Below, piece by piece: positions 1 to 6,151 of a DNA stretch of 10,530 nt. The stretch comes from Comamonadaceae bacterium (GTDB lineage: Bacteria > Pseudomonadota > Gammaproteobacteria > Burkholderiales > Burkholderiaceae_C). Both the position numbers and the translations under genes were made by a program. The DNA is taken from contig JAAFHN010000058.1 in assembly GCA_013298415.1 (NCBI GenBank), positions 1 through 10,530 of the forward strand, written 5' to 3'. Within the stretch, counting starts at the first letter, position 1; each line of letters opens with the position of its first letter. Under the pieces are notes generated by a model. The model was not told where the DNA came from. It ran no database searches and saw nothing but the letters and a program-made list of their open reading frames with translations.

Positions 1-703
1 GCTTCAGCAGGCCCTGGGTGTAGGTTTTTTGCGCTTCCGTTTGCGGGCTGAACGGGTCCATGAATCCTTTGTTTTCGCCCGCCGTCATCAAGCGGCGCTC
101 CACACCCAGCTTCTCCATGAGGCCGGTGAAGCCAAAGCCATCCATCAGCACGCCGATGCTGCCCACGATGCTGGCTTTGTTCACGTAGATGCTGTCGGTG
201 CCAGCGGCGATGTAGTAGGCCGCAGAGGCGGCGGCTTCTTCCACCACAGCCACGATGGGCTTTTTGTGGATGGCTTTCAAGCGCTTGATTTCATCGTTGA
301 TCATCCCCGCTTGCACGGGGCTGCCCCCAGGGGAATTCACAAGCAGCACGATGCCTTTGACGGCGCTTTCTTCAAATGCGGATTTCAGCGCGGCATTGAT
401 GTTCTCGGCGCTCGCATCCATGCCCGGCGCGATCTCGCCGCGAATCTCAATCACAGCGGTGTGCTCAGAGGGCAGGGTGGGGGAGCTGGTGACGGGGTTG
501 TGGAAAAAAATCATCCACAAAAAGCCCACGATCACGGCAAGCCAGGCGAGCTTGAAAAAGATCTTCCAGCGGCGCGCGGCTTTTTGCTCTGCCAGCGAGG
601 CAAAAGCCAGCTTTTCCAGCGTGGCGCGCTCCCAGCCGTCGGGCGCTTGCCATCCTGCGGGTTTGGGGCTGGGGGATTCTTGGGGGGTGATGTTGTCAAA
701 CAT
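1..703 (-). CDS. sppA: S49 family signal peptide peptidase (SppA-type), 3' end outside window
   Basis: Membrane-anchored serine protease that in this family degrades cleaved signal peptides and membrane protein fragments on the periplasmic side. The 234 visible residues run from the ATG at 703; an in-frame TGA 21 nt upstream excludes a longer start. Residues 1-47 are a cytoplasmic, charged tail, and a hydrophobic helix at about 48-67 follows RRWKIFFK. The protease core then begins with TAVIEIRGEIAPG. NSPGGSP (123-129) is the family substrate loop, Ser160 in AAASAAYYIA is the expected nucleophile, and Lys212 in TAGENKGFMDP is the expected general base, as in the half-length SppA of Bacillus. 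GSIGVLMDGFGF (181-192) is also typical. The two residues after the nucleophile are Ala-Ala, where many homologues have Gly-Gly. It follows the Rieske gene by 23 nt and is probably co-transcribed with it. The C-terminus is cut off by the window edge. Confidence 0.93.
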   Translation of the reverse strand, partial: MFDNITPQESPSPKPAGWQAPDGWERATLEKLAFASLAEQKAARRWKIFFKLAWLAVIVGFLWMIFFHNPVTSSPTLPSEHTAVIEIRGEIAPGMDASAENINAALKSAFEESAVKGIVLLVNSPGGSPVQAGMINDEIKRLKAIHKKPIVAVVEEAAASAAYYIAAGTDSIYVNKASIVGSIGVLMDGFGFTGLMEKLGVERRLMTAGENKGFMDPFSPQTEAQKTYTQGLLK

Positions 704-726
704 GGGGTGCAGCTCGGGACTTCAAT

Positions 727-1122
727 CTAGAAACCGAAGTCCACAGGTTTCAAGTTCCATTCAGTATGCCAGTACACCTGCTGGCCGTCTTCAGAGCAGC
801 GGATCTTCACCAAGCCGCCTTTGCAAGGCCCGCCCGCGCACTCGCCCGTAGCGGGCAAGTAGGCCGCGCCGTGGGTGGAGCAGAGCAACCACTGGCCCGT
901 GTCGTCAAAAAACTGGTTGGGCTGCCAATCGAGTTCCATCGCCACATGGGTGCAGCGGTTCAGATAGGCATGCACTTGGCCTTCGTAGCGCACCGCAAAC
1001 GCGCGGCAAGTCTGCCCCGCAAAGTTCACGTCGAAAGGCACGGCGGGGCCACCGTTCACCAGCTCAGATGCGGCGCACAGGGCTTGGGGCGTGTCTGCAA
1101 GGTTGTTGGAGCCGATTTCCAT
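727..1122 (-). CDS. Small soluble Rieske [2Fe-2S] protein
   Basis: A 131-residue protein made of a single Rieske domain that carries a [2Fe-2S] cluster. The cluster ligands are visible as C57-x-H59 (NRCTHVAMEL) and C81-x2-H84 (LLCSTHGAAY), the classic pattern. There is no signal peptide, membrane helix or oxygenase domain, so it should be a cytoplasmic electron carrier or redox subunit; its partner is not evident. C95 and C100 are extra cysteines in a GECAGGPC loop, common in this ferredoxin-like subgroup. The start ATG at 1122 has little upstream room: the HAD gene ends 52 nt before it. That gap holds an AT-rich TATATATC stretch, but no convincing -35 box, so an operon with the HAD gene upstream and sppA downstream is the simplest reading. 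The physiological role is unknown. Confidence 0.9.
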   Translation of the reverse strand: MEIGSNNLADTPQALCAASELVNGGPAVPFDVNFAGQTCRAFAVRYEGQVHAYLNRCTHVAMELDWQPNQFFDDTGQWLLCSTHGAAYLPATGECAGGPCKGGLVKIRCSEDGQQVYWHTEWNLKPVDFGF

Positions 1123-1174
1123 GGCGTTTTGATGAGATATATAAGCTCTGTCCTACTATTAACTACATCTGATG

Positions 1175-1843
1175 CTATGCATTCAGGAGTAGCCATCGGT
1201 GCAAATCTGGCGTGCTGTGGGCGATGTAGAGCGGGTTCAATGCTCGCAACTGCGCCTCAGGATGCGCGCCGAAGTTCACGCCGACCGCTGGGCAGCCAGC
1301 GTTCGCTGCCAACTGCAAGTCGTGTGTGGTGTCGCCAATCATCAGGGTGCGTTCGGCAGGCGTATCCAGCTCCACCATCAGCTCATGCAGCATCAACGGA
1401 TCGGGCTTGCCACGGGTCTCATCCGCCGTGCGGGTGGCGGCAAAGTAGCGCCGCATGCCGGAGATGTCTAGCGCCTCGTTCAAGCCCGCGCGGCCTTTGC
1501 CTGTGGCCACCGCCAGCTTGTAGCCTGCCGCTTGCAGGGCTTGCAGCATGGCTTCTGTGCCGGGAAAAAGCGTCACATCATGGATGTGCTTGCCGTAGTG
1601 GTGTTTGTAGCGCTCGGAAAGCTCGGGCCAGCGCTCGCGGGGCACATCGGGCGCAGCATGCGCCAGCGCTTGCACGAGGTTCAAGCCAATCACATGAGCC
1701 GCAGCCTCGTCACTCGGCACGGCATAGCCCAAATCAGCCACCGCACCCTGGATCGAGAGCACGATGATGCGGGTGGAATCAAATAGCGTGCCATCCCAAT
1801 CGAAGGCAATGAGGTCAAAGCGTTTGCGGGCGGGTGAATTCAT
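1175..1843 (-). CDS. HAD-IA family phosphatase (phosphoglycolate phosphatase-like)
   Basis: A 222-residue haloacid dehalogenase superfamily hydrolase, probably a cytoplasmic Mg-dependent small-molecule phosphatase. All four HAD motifs are visible. Motif I is FDWDGTLFDS with Asp15 (nucleophile) and Asp17. Motif II is Thr114 in AVATGKGR. Motif III is Lys146 in RGKPDP. Motif IV is IGDTTHDLQLA with Asp171 and Asp175. The cap (about 25-95) is helical, of the C1 type of the Gph/HAD-IA group. It resembles phosphoglycolate phosphatase, but substrate cannot be told from sequence, so no symbol is given. The ATG at 1843 lies 33 nt after the hipA-like stop and has no clear Shine-Dalgarno. In Comamonadaceae this gene usually follows rluC and precedes the Rieske and sppA genes (recalled, not checked); here rluC is absent and the HipA-like gene takes that place. 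Confidence 0.9.
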   Translation of the reverse strand: MNSPARKRFDLIAFDWDGTLFDSTRIIVLSIQGAVADLGYAVPSDEAAAHVIGLNLVQALAHAAPDVPRERWPELSERYKHHYGKHIHDVTLFPGTEAMLQALQAAGYKLAVATGKGRAGLNEALDISGMRRYFAATRTADETRGKPDPLMLHELMVELDTPAERTLMIGDTTHDLQLAANAGCPAVGVNFGAHPEAQLRALNPLYIAHSTPDLHRWLLLNA

Positions 1844-1876
1844 GCAGACGATTGTCGCTTGAGGCTGTGGCGTGAC

Positions 1877-3280
1877 TTAGCCTGTGCGCTGGATGGCCAG
1901 TGAGATCCGACTGGCGTTTTGCAGGCAGTGGCTTTTGAGCTGCGCCGACATCGCGGCGTCAGCAGCCTCTTGCCAAAATGCGAAGGCGATCGGGGCCGCT
2001 TGATGCCAAGCGCGTTGCTGCGCAGGCAGGGGCAGTGGCGGCTGCCAGTCGGGGTTGCGGAGCTCGCCGCTGGCATGCGGGGCATAGGCCATGGGCAGCA
2101 TGTCGTAGGCTGGGGCGAGGTCGAATCCGCCGGGCCGCCACCACAGCGACAGGTTGCCGTGGTGCATGTCGGTGTTGGCGATCAGGCGGCCAAACCACCA
2201 GAGCACTGCGATTTGGTGGGCAGTAGCCTCGGTGATGAGTTTTGCCTTCAAAAACGCCTGCGCCACTTCGGGCCAGCTTTGATCCGCCATGCCAAAGAGG
2301 CAATCGCCCGCAGCTTGCAAGCTCACGAGCGGCTTTCGGCCCCAAAGGCCTACGCGATCAAAGCGCTCCGATTCCAAGCATGTCCGGCCTTGAGTTTGGA
2401 TGATGCGGGTTTGCGCAGCAGCGATGCCATGCTGGCGCAGCGCTTGAAGCGCCAGGTGCTCGCACAGCAGCAAATCGGCCCAGCGTTGGGCTGCGGCATC
2501 GGAGCCGGAGTTGGTTTGCAGCGCGGCGCTGAACTTCACGATCACGTGCGGCGTTTGGCTGCTTTGGCCGCCCTCACGAAGCGCCGTGAATTTTGGAAAC
2601 TCCCCTGCCGCGCTGCGCCCAGGGTTACCTTCGCGCATGGCTTCATTGGCAAGCTGGGCGTAGTGCGCTGATAAGTCTTGCGATCTCACGGAATCCAATG
2701 GGCTTTGCTGCGCATCCAGCCACATTTGCATGGCCACATCGCCGAGCACCAAGGAGCCGCTCGTGTCATGCCCCTGGCGGCTCAGCACCCAGGCGATCTG
2801 ATCGTCGCCCCATCGGGTTGGGTCGGGTGCCACTTCCAGCTGCGGCCCATAGCGGCGCGCAAACTGCCTGCCCAAGTAGCCCACGGGTTGCATGTGATAC
2901 GCGGCGTAGGGCAGGCCATCCCACCAGCCGTCACGAGCTGCATCGTCTGGCTCCGTGTAGCAAGGCATGTGCGCCGACAGGTCGCACAAGCTGCCTTCAG
3001 GCTCGGTGAGTGAAAACTTTGCCAGCTCGCGGGCTTGGGCGTTTTCGTCAATCGCATACAGCGGCATCGCACCCGCATCGCCTCGGAGCGGCCGCGCGGT
3101 GGCGTAGCGCGTGCGCGAGGCTTTGCCCGCCGACACGATGCCCGGCAACTGGGCCAACACCCGCCGTACTTGCCGCTCAGACAAGCCACAGGCTGCCGCC
3201 AATTGCGGCGCACTTTTGTGCCGCCGCGCCACTTCAAGCGCGAGTAACCGGTGTGCAGCAGTGGACGCGGTACGTTCCAT
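1877..3280 (-). CDS. yjjJ: HipA-family kinase toxin, YjjJ/HipH type with N-terminal helix-turn-helix
   Basis: A 467-residue HipA-like Ser/Thr kinase. Residues 25-45 (SAPQLAAACGLSERQVRRVL) form a helix-turn-helix that precedes the kinase, as in E. coli YjjJ and unlike classical HipA, whose DNA-binding partner HipB is a separate protein. Kinase features line up with HipA: loop GRSAAGEFPKF (221-231) with Ser223 where HipA has its autophosphorylated Ser150; Lys249 in VIVKF; catalytic loop NTDMHHGNLSLWW with Asp371 and Asn376; metal-binding Asp393 in APAYDMLPM. All key residues are present, so the protein should be active. No hipB-like gene lies next to it; the fused HTH may autoregulate, or an antitoxin may be encoded elsewhere. 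Substrate is unknown. The chosen ATG at 3280 is overlapped by tandem TCCGGA sites and follows a predicted promoter so closely that the leader would be only about 12 nt. It is likely an accessory gene between two conserved blocks. Confidence 0.88.
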   Translation of the reverse strand: MERTASTAAHRLLALEVARRHKSAPQLAAACGLSERQVRRVLAQLPGIVSAGKASRTRYATARPLRGDAGAMPLYAIDENAQARELAKFSLTEPEGSLCDLSAHMPCYTEPDDAARDGWWDGLPYAAYHMQPVGYLGRQFARRYGPQLEVAPDPTRWGDDQIAWVLSRQGHDTSGSLVLGDVAMQMWLDAQQSPLDSVRSQDLSAHYAQLANEAMREGNPGRSAAGEFPKFTALREGGQSSQTPHVIVKFSAALQTNSGSDAAAQRWADLLLCEHLALQALRQHGIAAAQTRIIQTQGRTCLESERFDRVGLWGRKPLVSLQAAGDCLFGMADQSWPEVAQAFLKAKLITEATAHQIAVLWWFGRLIANTDMHHGNLSLWWRPGGFDLAPAYDMLPMAYAPHASGELRNPDWQPPLPLPAQQRAWHQAAPIAFAFWQEAADAAMSAQLKSHCLQNASRISLAIQRTG

Positions 3281-3302
3281 GTCCGGAATTATGTCCGGAT
3301 TT
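3279..3302. promoter_or_regulatory. Tandem TCCGGA operator candidate overlapping the hipA-like start
   Basis: On the plus strand ATGTCCGGAATT (3279-3290) is followed directly by ATGTCCGGATTT (3291-3302), a 12-bp direct repeat matching at 11 of 12 positions. Each unit holds the self-complementary TCCGGA (3282-3287 and 3294-3299). A weaker third copy, TGTCCGAATAAT, lies at 3369-3380. The pair covers the start codon and touches the predicted -10 box, where a repressor would block transcription. Autoregulation by the HipA-like protein's own HTH is an inference. Confidence 0.45.
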
Positions 3303-3328
3303 TAATGGTTTAAACCGTTTAGATTCAA
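3299..3328 (-). promoter_or_regulatory. Predicted sigma70 promoter of the hipA-like gene
   Basis: On the minus strand, TTGAAT (3323-3328) and TAAAAT (3299-3304) are separated by 18 nt, a good sigma70 match. The spacer holds the perfect palindrome GGTTTAAACC (3307-3316), a possible regulator site. Transcription would start near 3292, leaving a leader of about 12 nt and no room for a normal Shine-Dalgarno before the ATG at 3280. Predicted by eye only. Confidence 0.5.
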
Positions 3329-3456
3329 TGATTTACTGAAAAGACAGACAAATCACTGGCCGAATTTTTGTCCGAATAATAAGACTGTTTTCGCGGTTTT
3401 CGGATTCCTTTTCAGCGCTTTTCGCGTTGCTTCCTCTGCCCCTGAGGTGTGAGCCA

Positions 3457-5175
3457 TCAGAACAAAAAATACCGCTGCGCCATCGGCAGCACCTTTGCTG
3501 GCTCGCAGGTGAGCAATACCCCGTCAGCCCGCACTTCGTAGGTTTGATGGTCGATTTCCATCTTGGGGCAGTAGTCGTTGAGCACCATGTCGGCTTTGCC
3601 TTTGCCTCGAATGCCGCGCACGGCGCTCAAAGGCTTTTGCAATCCAAAGCGCTCGCCTACGCCTGCTGCCAAGCCCGCTTGGCTCACAAAGGTGAGGCTC
3701 GTCTGCGTCATTGCTCGGCCAAAGCTGCCAAACATGGGGCGGTAATGCACCGGCTGCGGTGTGGGGATGCTGGCATTCGGGTCGCCCATCGCTGCGGCGG
3801 CGATGAAGCCGCCTTTCACGATCACACTCGGCTTTACCCCAAAAAAAGCGGGCTTCCACAGCACCAAATCGGCCCACTTGCCCACCGCGATGCTGCCCAC
3901 ATCGTGGCTGATGCCGTGGGCAATCGCGGCGTTGATGGCCAGCTTGGCGGCGTAGCGTTTGACGCGGAAGTTGTCGTTACGGGCGGAATCCTCTTTCAGC
4001 GGCCCCCGCTGCACCCTCATCTTGTGCGCCGTTTGCCAGCAGCGGATCACCACTTCGCCCACGCGGCCCATGGCTTGGCTGTCTGAGCTGAACATGCTGA
4101 TCGCGCCCAGATCGTGCAAGATGTCTTCGGCCGCAATCGTTTCTTTGCGGATGCGGCTCTCGGCAAAGGCCAGGTCTTCGGCGATCGACGCGTCCAGGTG
4201 ATGGCACACCATGAGCATGTCCACATGCTCGTCCAGCGTGTTCACCGTGTAGGGTCGGGTGGGGTTGGTGGAAGAGGGCAGCACATTGGCTTCGCCCACC
4301 ACTTTCATGATGTCGGGCGCGTGGCCACCGCCTGCGCCTTCGGTGTGAAAGCTGTGGATGGTGCGGCCTTTGAAGGCGGCAACCGTGTCTTCCAAGCTCC
4401 CGCCTTCGTTCAGCGTGTCGGTGTGGATCGCCACTTGCGTGTCGGTGGCCTCGGCCACGTCCAAGCAGTTGTCGATTGCTTGCGGCGTGGTGCCCCAGTC
4501 TTCGTGCAGCTTCATGCCGATGGCACCGGCTTGGATTTGCTCGTGCAGCGCACCGGGCAGGCTGGCGTTGCCTTTGCCGAGAAAACCCAAATTCATCGGA
4601 AACGAATCGGCTGCCTGCAACATGCGAGCGATGTTGGCCGGGCCCGGCGTGCAGGTGGTGGCAAACGTGCCCGTGGCAGGCCCCGTGCCGCCGCCCATCA
4701 TGGTGGTTACGCCGCTCATCAGCGCTTCTTCAATTTGCTGCGGGCAAATGAAGTGGATGTGCGAGTCAATCGCGCCAGCGGTTACGATCATGCCCTCGGA
4801 GCTCAAAATCTCGGTGCCTGGCCCGATGATGATGTTCACACCCGGTTGCACATCGGGGTTACCTGCTTTACCGATGGCTGCGATGCGGGTGCCTTGGATG
4901 CCGATGTCGGCCTTCACGATGCCCCAGTGGTCCACGATCAAGGCATTGGTGATGACGAGATCACAGGCGCCATCCAAATTACGCACTTGCGATTGCCCCA
5001 TGCCATCGCGGATGGTTTTGCCGCCGCCAAACTTCACTTCTTCGCCGTAGCCGCCAGCGGCCAGCGTGTGATCGGCTTCTACTTCGATGATGAGATCGGT
5101 ATCCGCCAGACGCACGCGGTCGCCTACCGTGGGGCCAAACATTTCGGCGTAGGCTCTTCGGTTGATCGTGGCCAT
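3457..5175 (-). CDS. ureC: Urease alpha subunit (catalytic)
   Basis: A 572-residue nickel amidohydrolase that hydrolyses urea to ammonia and carbamate in the cytoplasm; full family length. The di-nickel site is intact by position relative to Klebsiella urease (offset +5): His139 and His141 (DSHIHFICPQ), carbamylated Lys222 with substrate-binding His224 (GMKLHEDWG), His251 (AIHTDTLNE), His277 (SFHTEG) and Asp365 (FSSDSQAMGR). The mobile flap keeps Cys324 and catalytic His325 (MVCHHLD). Its ATG shares one base with the ureB stop (TGATG), and a strong GGGAG Shine-Dalgarno lies 7 nt upstream. Downstream one expects ureE, ureF and ureG, but the next gene is the hipA-like kinase, 176 nt on. I see no clear factor-independent terminator after the stop. 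Codon use is like its neighbours and nothing suggests decay. Confidence 0.98.
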   Translation of the reverse strand: MATINRRAYAEMFGPTVGDRVRLADTDLIIEVEADHTLAAGGYGEEVKFGGGKTIRDGMGQSQVRNLDGACDLVITNALIVDHWGIVKADIGIQGTRIAAIGKAGNPDVQPGVNIIIGPGTEILSSEGMIVTAGAIDSHIHFICPQQIEEALMSGVTTMMGGGTGPATGTFATTCTPGPANIARMLQAADSFPMNLGFLGKGNASLPGALHEQIQAGAIGMKLHEDWGTTPQAIDNCLDVAEATDTQVAIHTDTLNEGGSLEDTVAAFKGRTIHSFHTEGAGGGHAPDIMKVVGEANVLPSSTNPTRPYTVNTLDEHVDMLMVCHHLDASIAEDLAFAESRIRKETIAAEDILHDLGAISMFSSDSQAMGRVGEVVIRCWQTAHKMRVQRGPLKEDSARNDNFRVKRYAAKLAINAAIAHGISHDVGSIAVGKWADLVLWKPAFFGVKPSVIVKGGFIAAAAMGDPNASIPTPQPVHYRPMFGSFGRAMTQTSLTFVSQAGLAAGVGERFGLQKPLSAVRGIRGKGKADMVLNDYCPKMEIDHQTYEVRADGVLLTCEPAKVLPMAQRYFLF

Positions 5176-5480
5176 CAGAGCGCTCCCATCACATCGCCAC
5201 GAAAGCCGTACACCTTGCGGGCCCCCGCGTAATCCACGAGTTCCACCGTGCGCTGCTGCCCCGGCTCAAAGCGCACCGCCATGCCGCTGGGCAAATTGAG
5301 CCGCATGCCGCGTGCGGCGGCTCGGTCAAAGTCAAGCGCCGAATTCGTCTCTGCAAAGTGGTAGTGCGAGCCCACTTGCACGGGCCGCGTGCCGGTGTTG
5401 CGCACGATCACGGTGTGCGTGCGCCGGCCAGGGTTGAGCGTGTGCTCGCCCGGCTCAATGAGCAGTTCGCCGGGGATCAC
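5175..5480 (-). CDS. ureB: Urease beta subunit
   Basis: Small structural subunit of the (UreABC)3 urease, 101 residues, the normal length for stand-alone UreB. The conserved N-terminus IPGELLIEPGEHTLN and the motifs VRNTGTRPVQVGSHYHFAETN, DRAAARGMRLNLPSG and ARKVYGFRGDVMG are all present. The start is a GTG at 5480, not the upstream ATG at 5543: the GTG gives the canonical (M)IPGEL start, has an AAGGG Shine-Dalgarno 5 nt upstream (5487-5491), and overlaps the stop of the preceding small gene as GTGA. The extra residues of the longer frame are only the shadow of that small gene. The stop overlaps the ureC ATG, so the whole block appears translationally coupled. Confidence 0.96.
   Translation of the reverse strand: MIPGELLIEPGEHTLNPGRRTHTVIVRNTGTRPVQVGSHYHFAETNSALDFDRAAARGMRLNLPSGMAVRFEPGQQRTVELVDYAGARKVYGFRGDVMGAL
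5183..5187 (-). promoter_or_regulatory. Shine-Dalgarno GGGAG of ureC inside ureB
   Basis: GGGAG sits 7 nt before the ureC ATG, within the last codons of ureB. With the one-base stop/start overlap this indicates translational coupling of the beta and alpha subunits. Confidence 0.7.
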
Positions 5481-5788
5481 TTTTTGCCCTTGCTCAAGTA
5501 GATGGCCACGCCCACTGCCGCTGCCAGCGCCACCAGCGCCCACACATCGCTCGCATGCCAGTGCGGGCCGTTCAAACCGTGTCCTTCATGGGCAAATGCG
5601 CTCACTGTCCAGGTATTTACAACACCTAGTGCTATCAATTTTGAAAGGCTGCGAAAACTTGCCAGGCCGACGATCTTGCCCGTTCGCCCTGAGGTATCGA
5701 AGGGCCGACTGGGGCTTCGATGCCTCAGCCCGAACGGATGGGGATCGCCGTTTAAGGCAGAGGGTTGCGCCAGAATTTGTGATTTCAT
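5477..5788 (-). CDS. Small His-rich, single-pass membrane protein in the urease operon
   Basis: A 103-codon gene between ureA and ureB. Its ATG lies 9 nt after the ureA stop with a GAGG Shine-Dalgarno 7 nt upstream (5796-5799), and its stop overlaps the ureB GTG (GTGA), so it is translated as part of the urease operon. The C-terminal half looks functional: SKLIALGVVNTWTVSAFA (49-66) is a signal-peptide core ending in AFA, followed by HEGHGLNGPHWHASD (67-81) with four histidines (67, 70, 76, 78), a hydrophobic helix at about 82-98 and a basic SKGKK end. The N-terminal half is odd: residues 18-37 are encoded by an inverted repeat (5680-5737) also found elsewhere in the window, giving an unusually long n-region before the signal core. 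A TTG at codon 51 is a possible later start. The His cluster after the signal peptide recalls HupE/UreJ nickel-protein N-termini, but the protein is far too short to be one. A metal-related role is inference; the exact family is not recognised. Confidence 0.7.
   Translation of the reverse strand: MKSQILAQPSALNGDPHPFGLRHRSPSRPFDTSGRTGKIVGLASFRSLSKLIALGVVNTWTVSAFAHEGHGLNGPHWHASDVWALVALAAAVGVAIYLSKGKK
5600..5623. repeat. 24-nt shared sequence, copy 1 (inside small membrane gene)
   Basis: This stretch contains CACTGTCCAGGTATTTAC on the plus strand and matches 8935-8958 at 22 of 24 positions. Here it encodes part of the signal-peptide core (VVNTWTVSA). It is followed on the plus strand by GTGCTATCAATTTTG, a type of sequence I associate with Comamonadaceae intergenic repeats, so it may be part of a dispersed repeat and not a native codon stretch. 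Confidence 0.7.
5680..5737. repeat. REP-like inverted repeat (copy 1), inside a coding frame
   Basis: Two 23-nt arms, 5680-5702 and 5715-5737, are inverted copies of each other at 20 of 23 positions around a 12-nt loop. The left arm starts CCGTTCGCCCTGAGGTATCG and the right arm ends CAGCCCGAACGG. A second copy lies at 7977-8035. The CCGTTCGCCCTGAGG core belongs to a type of dispersed intergenic repeat common in Comamonadaceae (recalled). Unusually, this copy lies within the reading frame of the small urease-operon membrane protein (codons 18-37). Its RNA would form a strong hairpin between ureA and ureB. Confidence 0.85.
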
Positions 5789-5795
5789 TGCTTTG

Positions 5796-5799
5796 CCTC
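5796..5799 (-). promoter_or_regulatory. Shine-Dalgarno GAGG fixing the start of the small membrane gene
   Basis: GAGG overlaps the ureA stop codon (TGAGG) and lies 7 nt before the ATG at 5788. This is the best evidence that the small gene is, or originally was, started at this ATG despite the repeat in its 5' part. Confidence 0.6.
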
Positions 5800-6100
5800 A
5801 CTGAATGGGTTGATGCACGGTCACGAGCTTGGTGCCGTCTGGAAAAGTGGCTTCGACTTGGATGTCGGGGATCATTTCTGGCACGCCGTCCATCACATCG
5901 GCGCGCTTCAAAATGTCGCGGCCAGCGCTCATGAGGTGGGCTACGGTTTTGCCATCGCGGGCGCCCTCCATCACTGCGGCTGAGATGAAGGCCACAGCCT
6001 CGGGGTAGTTGAGCTTTAAGCCACGCGCCTTGCGCCGCTCAGCGAGCAGCGCGGCCGTGAAGATCAGCAGCTTGTCTTTTTCTCGGGGGGTGAGTTCCAT
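5798..6100 (-). CDS. ureA: Urease gamma subunit
   Basis: The smallest structural subunit of urease, 100 residues, the usual length. The family signature is complete: MELTPREKDKLLIFTAALLA, RRKARGLKLNYPEAVAFISA, EGARDGKTVAHLMS, and the end EATFPDGTKLVTVHQPI. The ATG at 6100 is chosen because it gives the canonical MELTPREK start; the frame stays open up to 6478 only because it lies opposite the dehydrogenase gene. There is no recognisable Shine-Dalgarno before this ATG, unlike the genes downstream of it. The next gene upstream runs in the opposite direction from 6152, leaving just 51 nt for the leader and promoter of the whole ureA-ureC block. ureD, usually directly upstream, is 1.9 kb away. 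Confidence 0.97.
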   Translation of the reverse strand: MELTPREKDKLLIFTAALLAERRKARGLKLNYPEAVAFISAAVMEGARDGKTVAHLMSAGRDILKRADVMDGVPEMIPDIQVEATFPDGTKLVTVHQPIQ

Positions 6101-6151
6101 GAATGCATTTTGTTGCAAGATGCGTGCCCACGGCAACCCAAACACAGATCC
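6101..6151. promoter_or_regulatory. Short divergent intergenic region between ureA and the Fe-ADH gene
   Basis: These 51 nt must hold the start signals for both the urease block (minus) and the dehydrogenase gene (plus). On the minus strand TTGCCG and CAAAAT are 18 nt apart, a poor sigma70 match. No good -10/-35 pair is visible on the plus strand, and neither start codon has a clear Shine-Dalgarno. It may be a rearrangement junction. Confidence 0.3.

Noticed and set aside
465..653. Small minus-strand frame within sppA and overlapping frames at 29-851 on the plus strand
   Set aside because: Out-of-frame shadows of the sppA and Rieske genes, whose motifs are unambiguous.
3421..3456. Search for a factor-independent terminator after ureC
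   Set aside because: Only weak 3- to 4-bp stems (CCTC/GAGG, CGC/GCG) without a T-tract were found.
4114..5232. Long plus-strand open frame opposite ureC and ureB
   Set aside because: It is the antisense shadow of GC-rich ureC/ureB codons; no family features, and both opposite genes are certain.
5481..5543. Longer ureB starting at an upstream ATG (5543)
   Set aside because: The extra residues read GAGGAGSGSG and are out-of-frame shadow of the small membrane gene; the GTG at 5480 has a Shine-Dalgarno and gives the canonical start.
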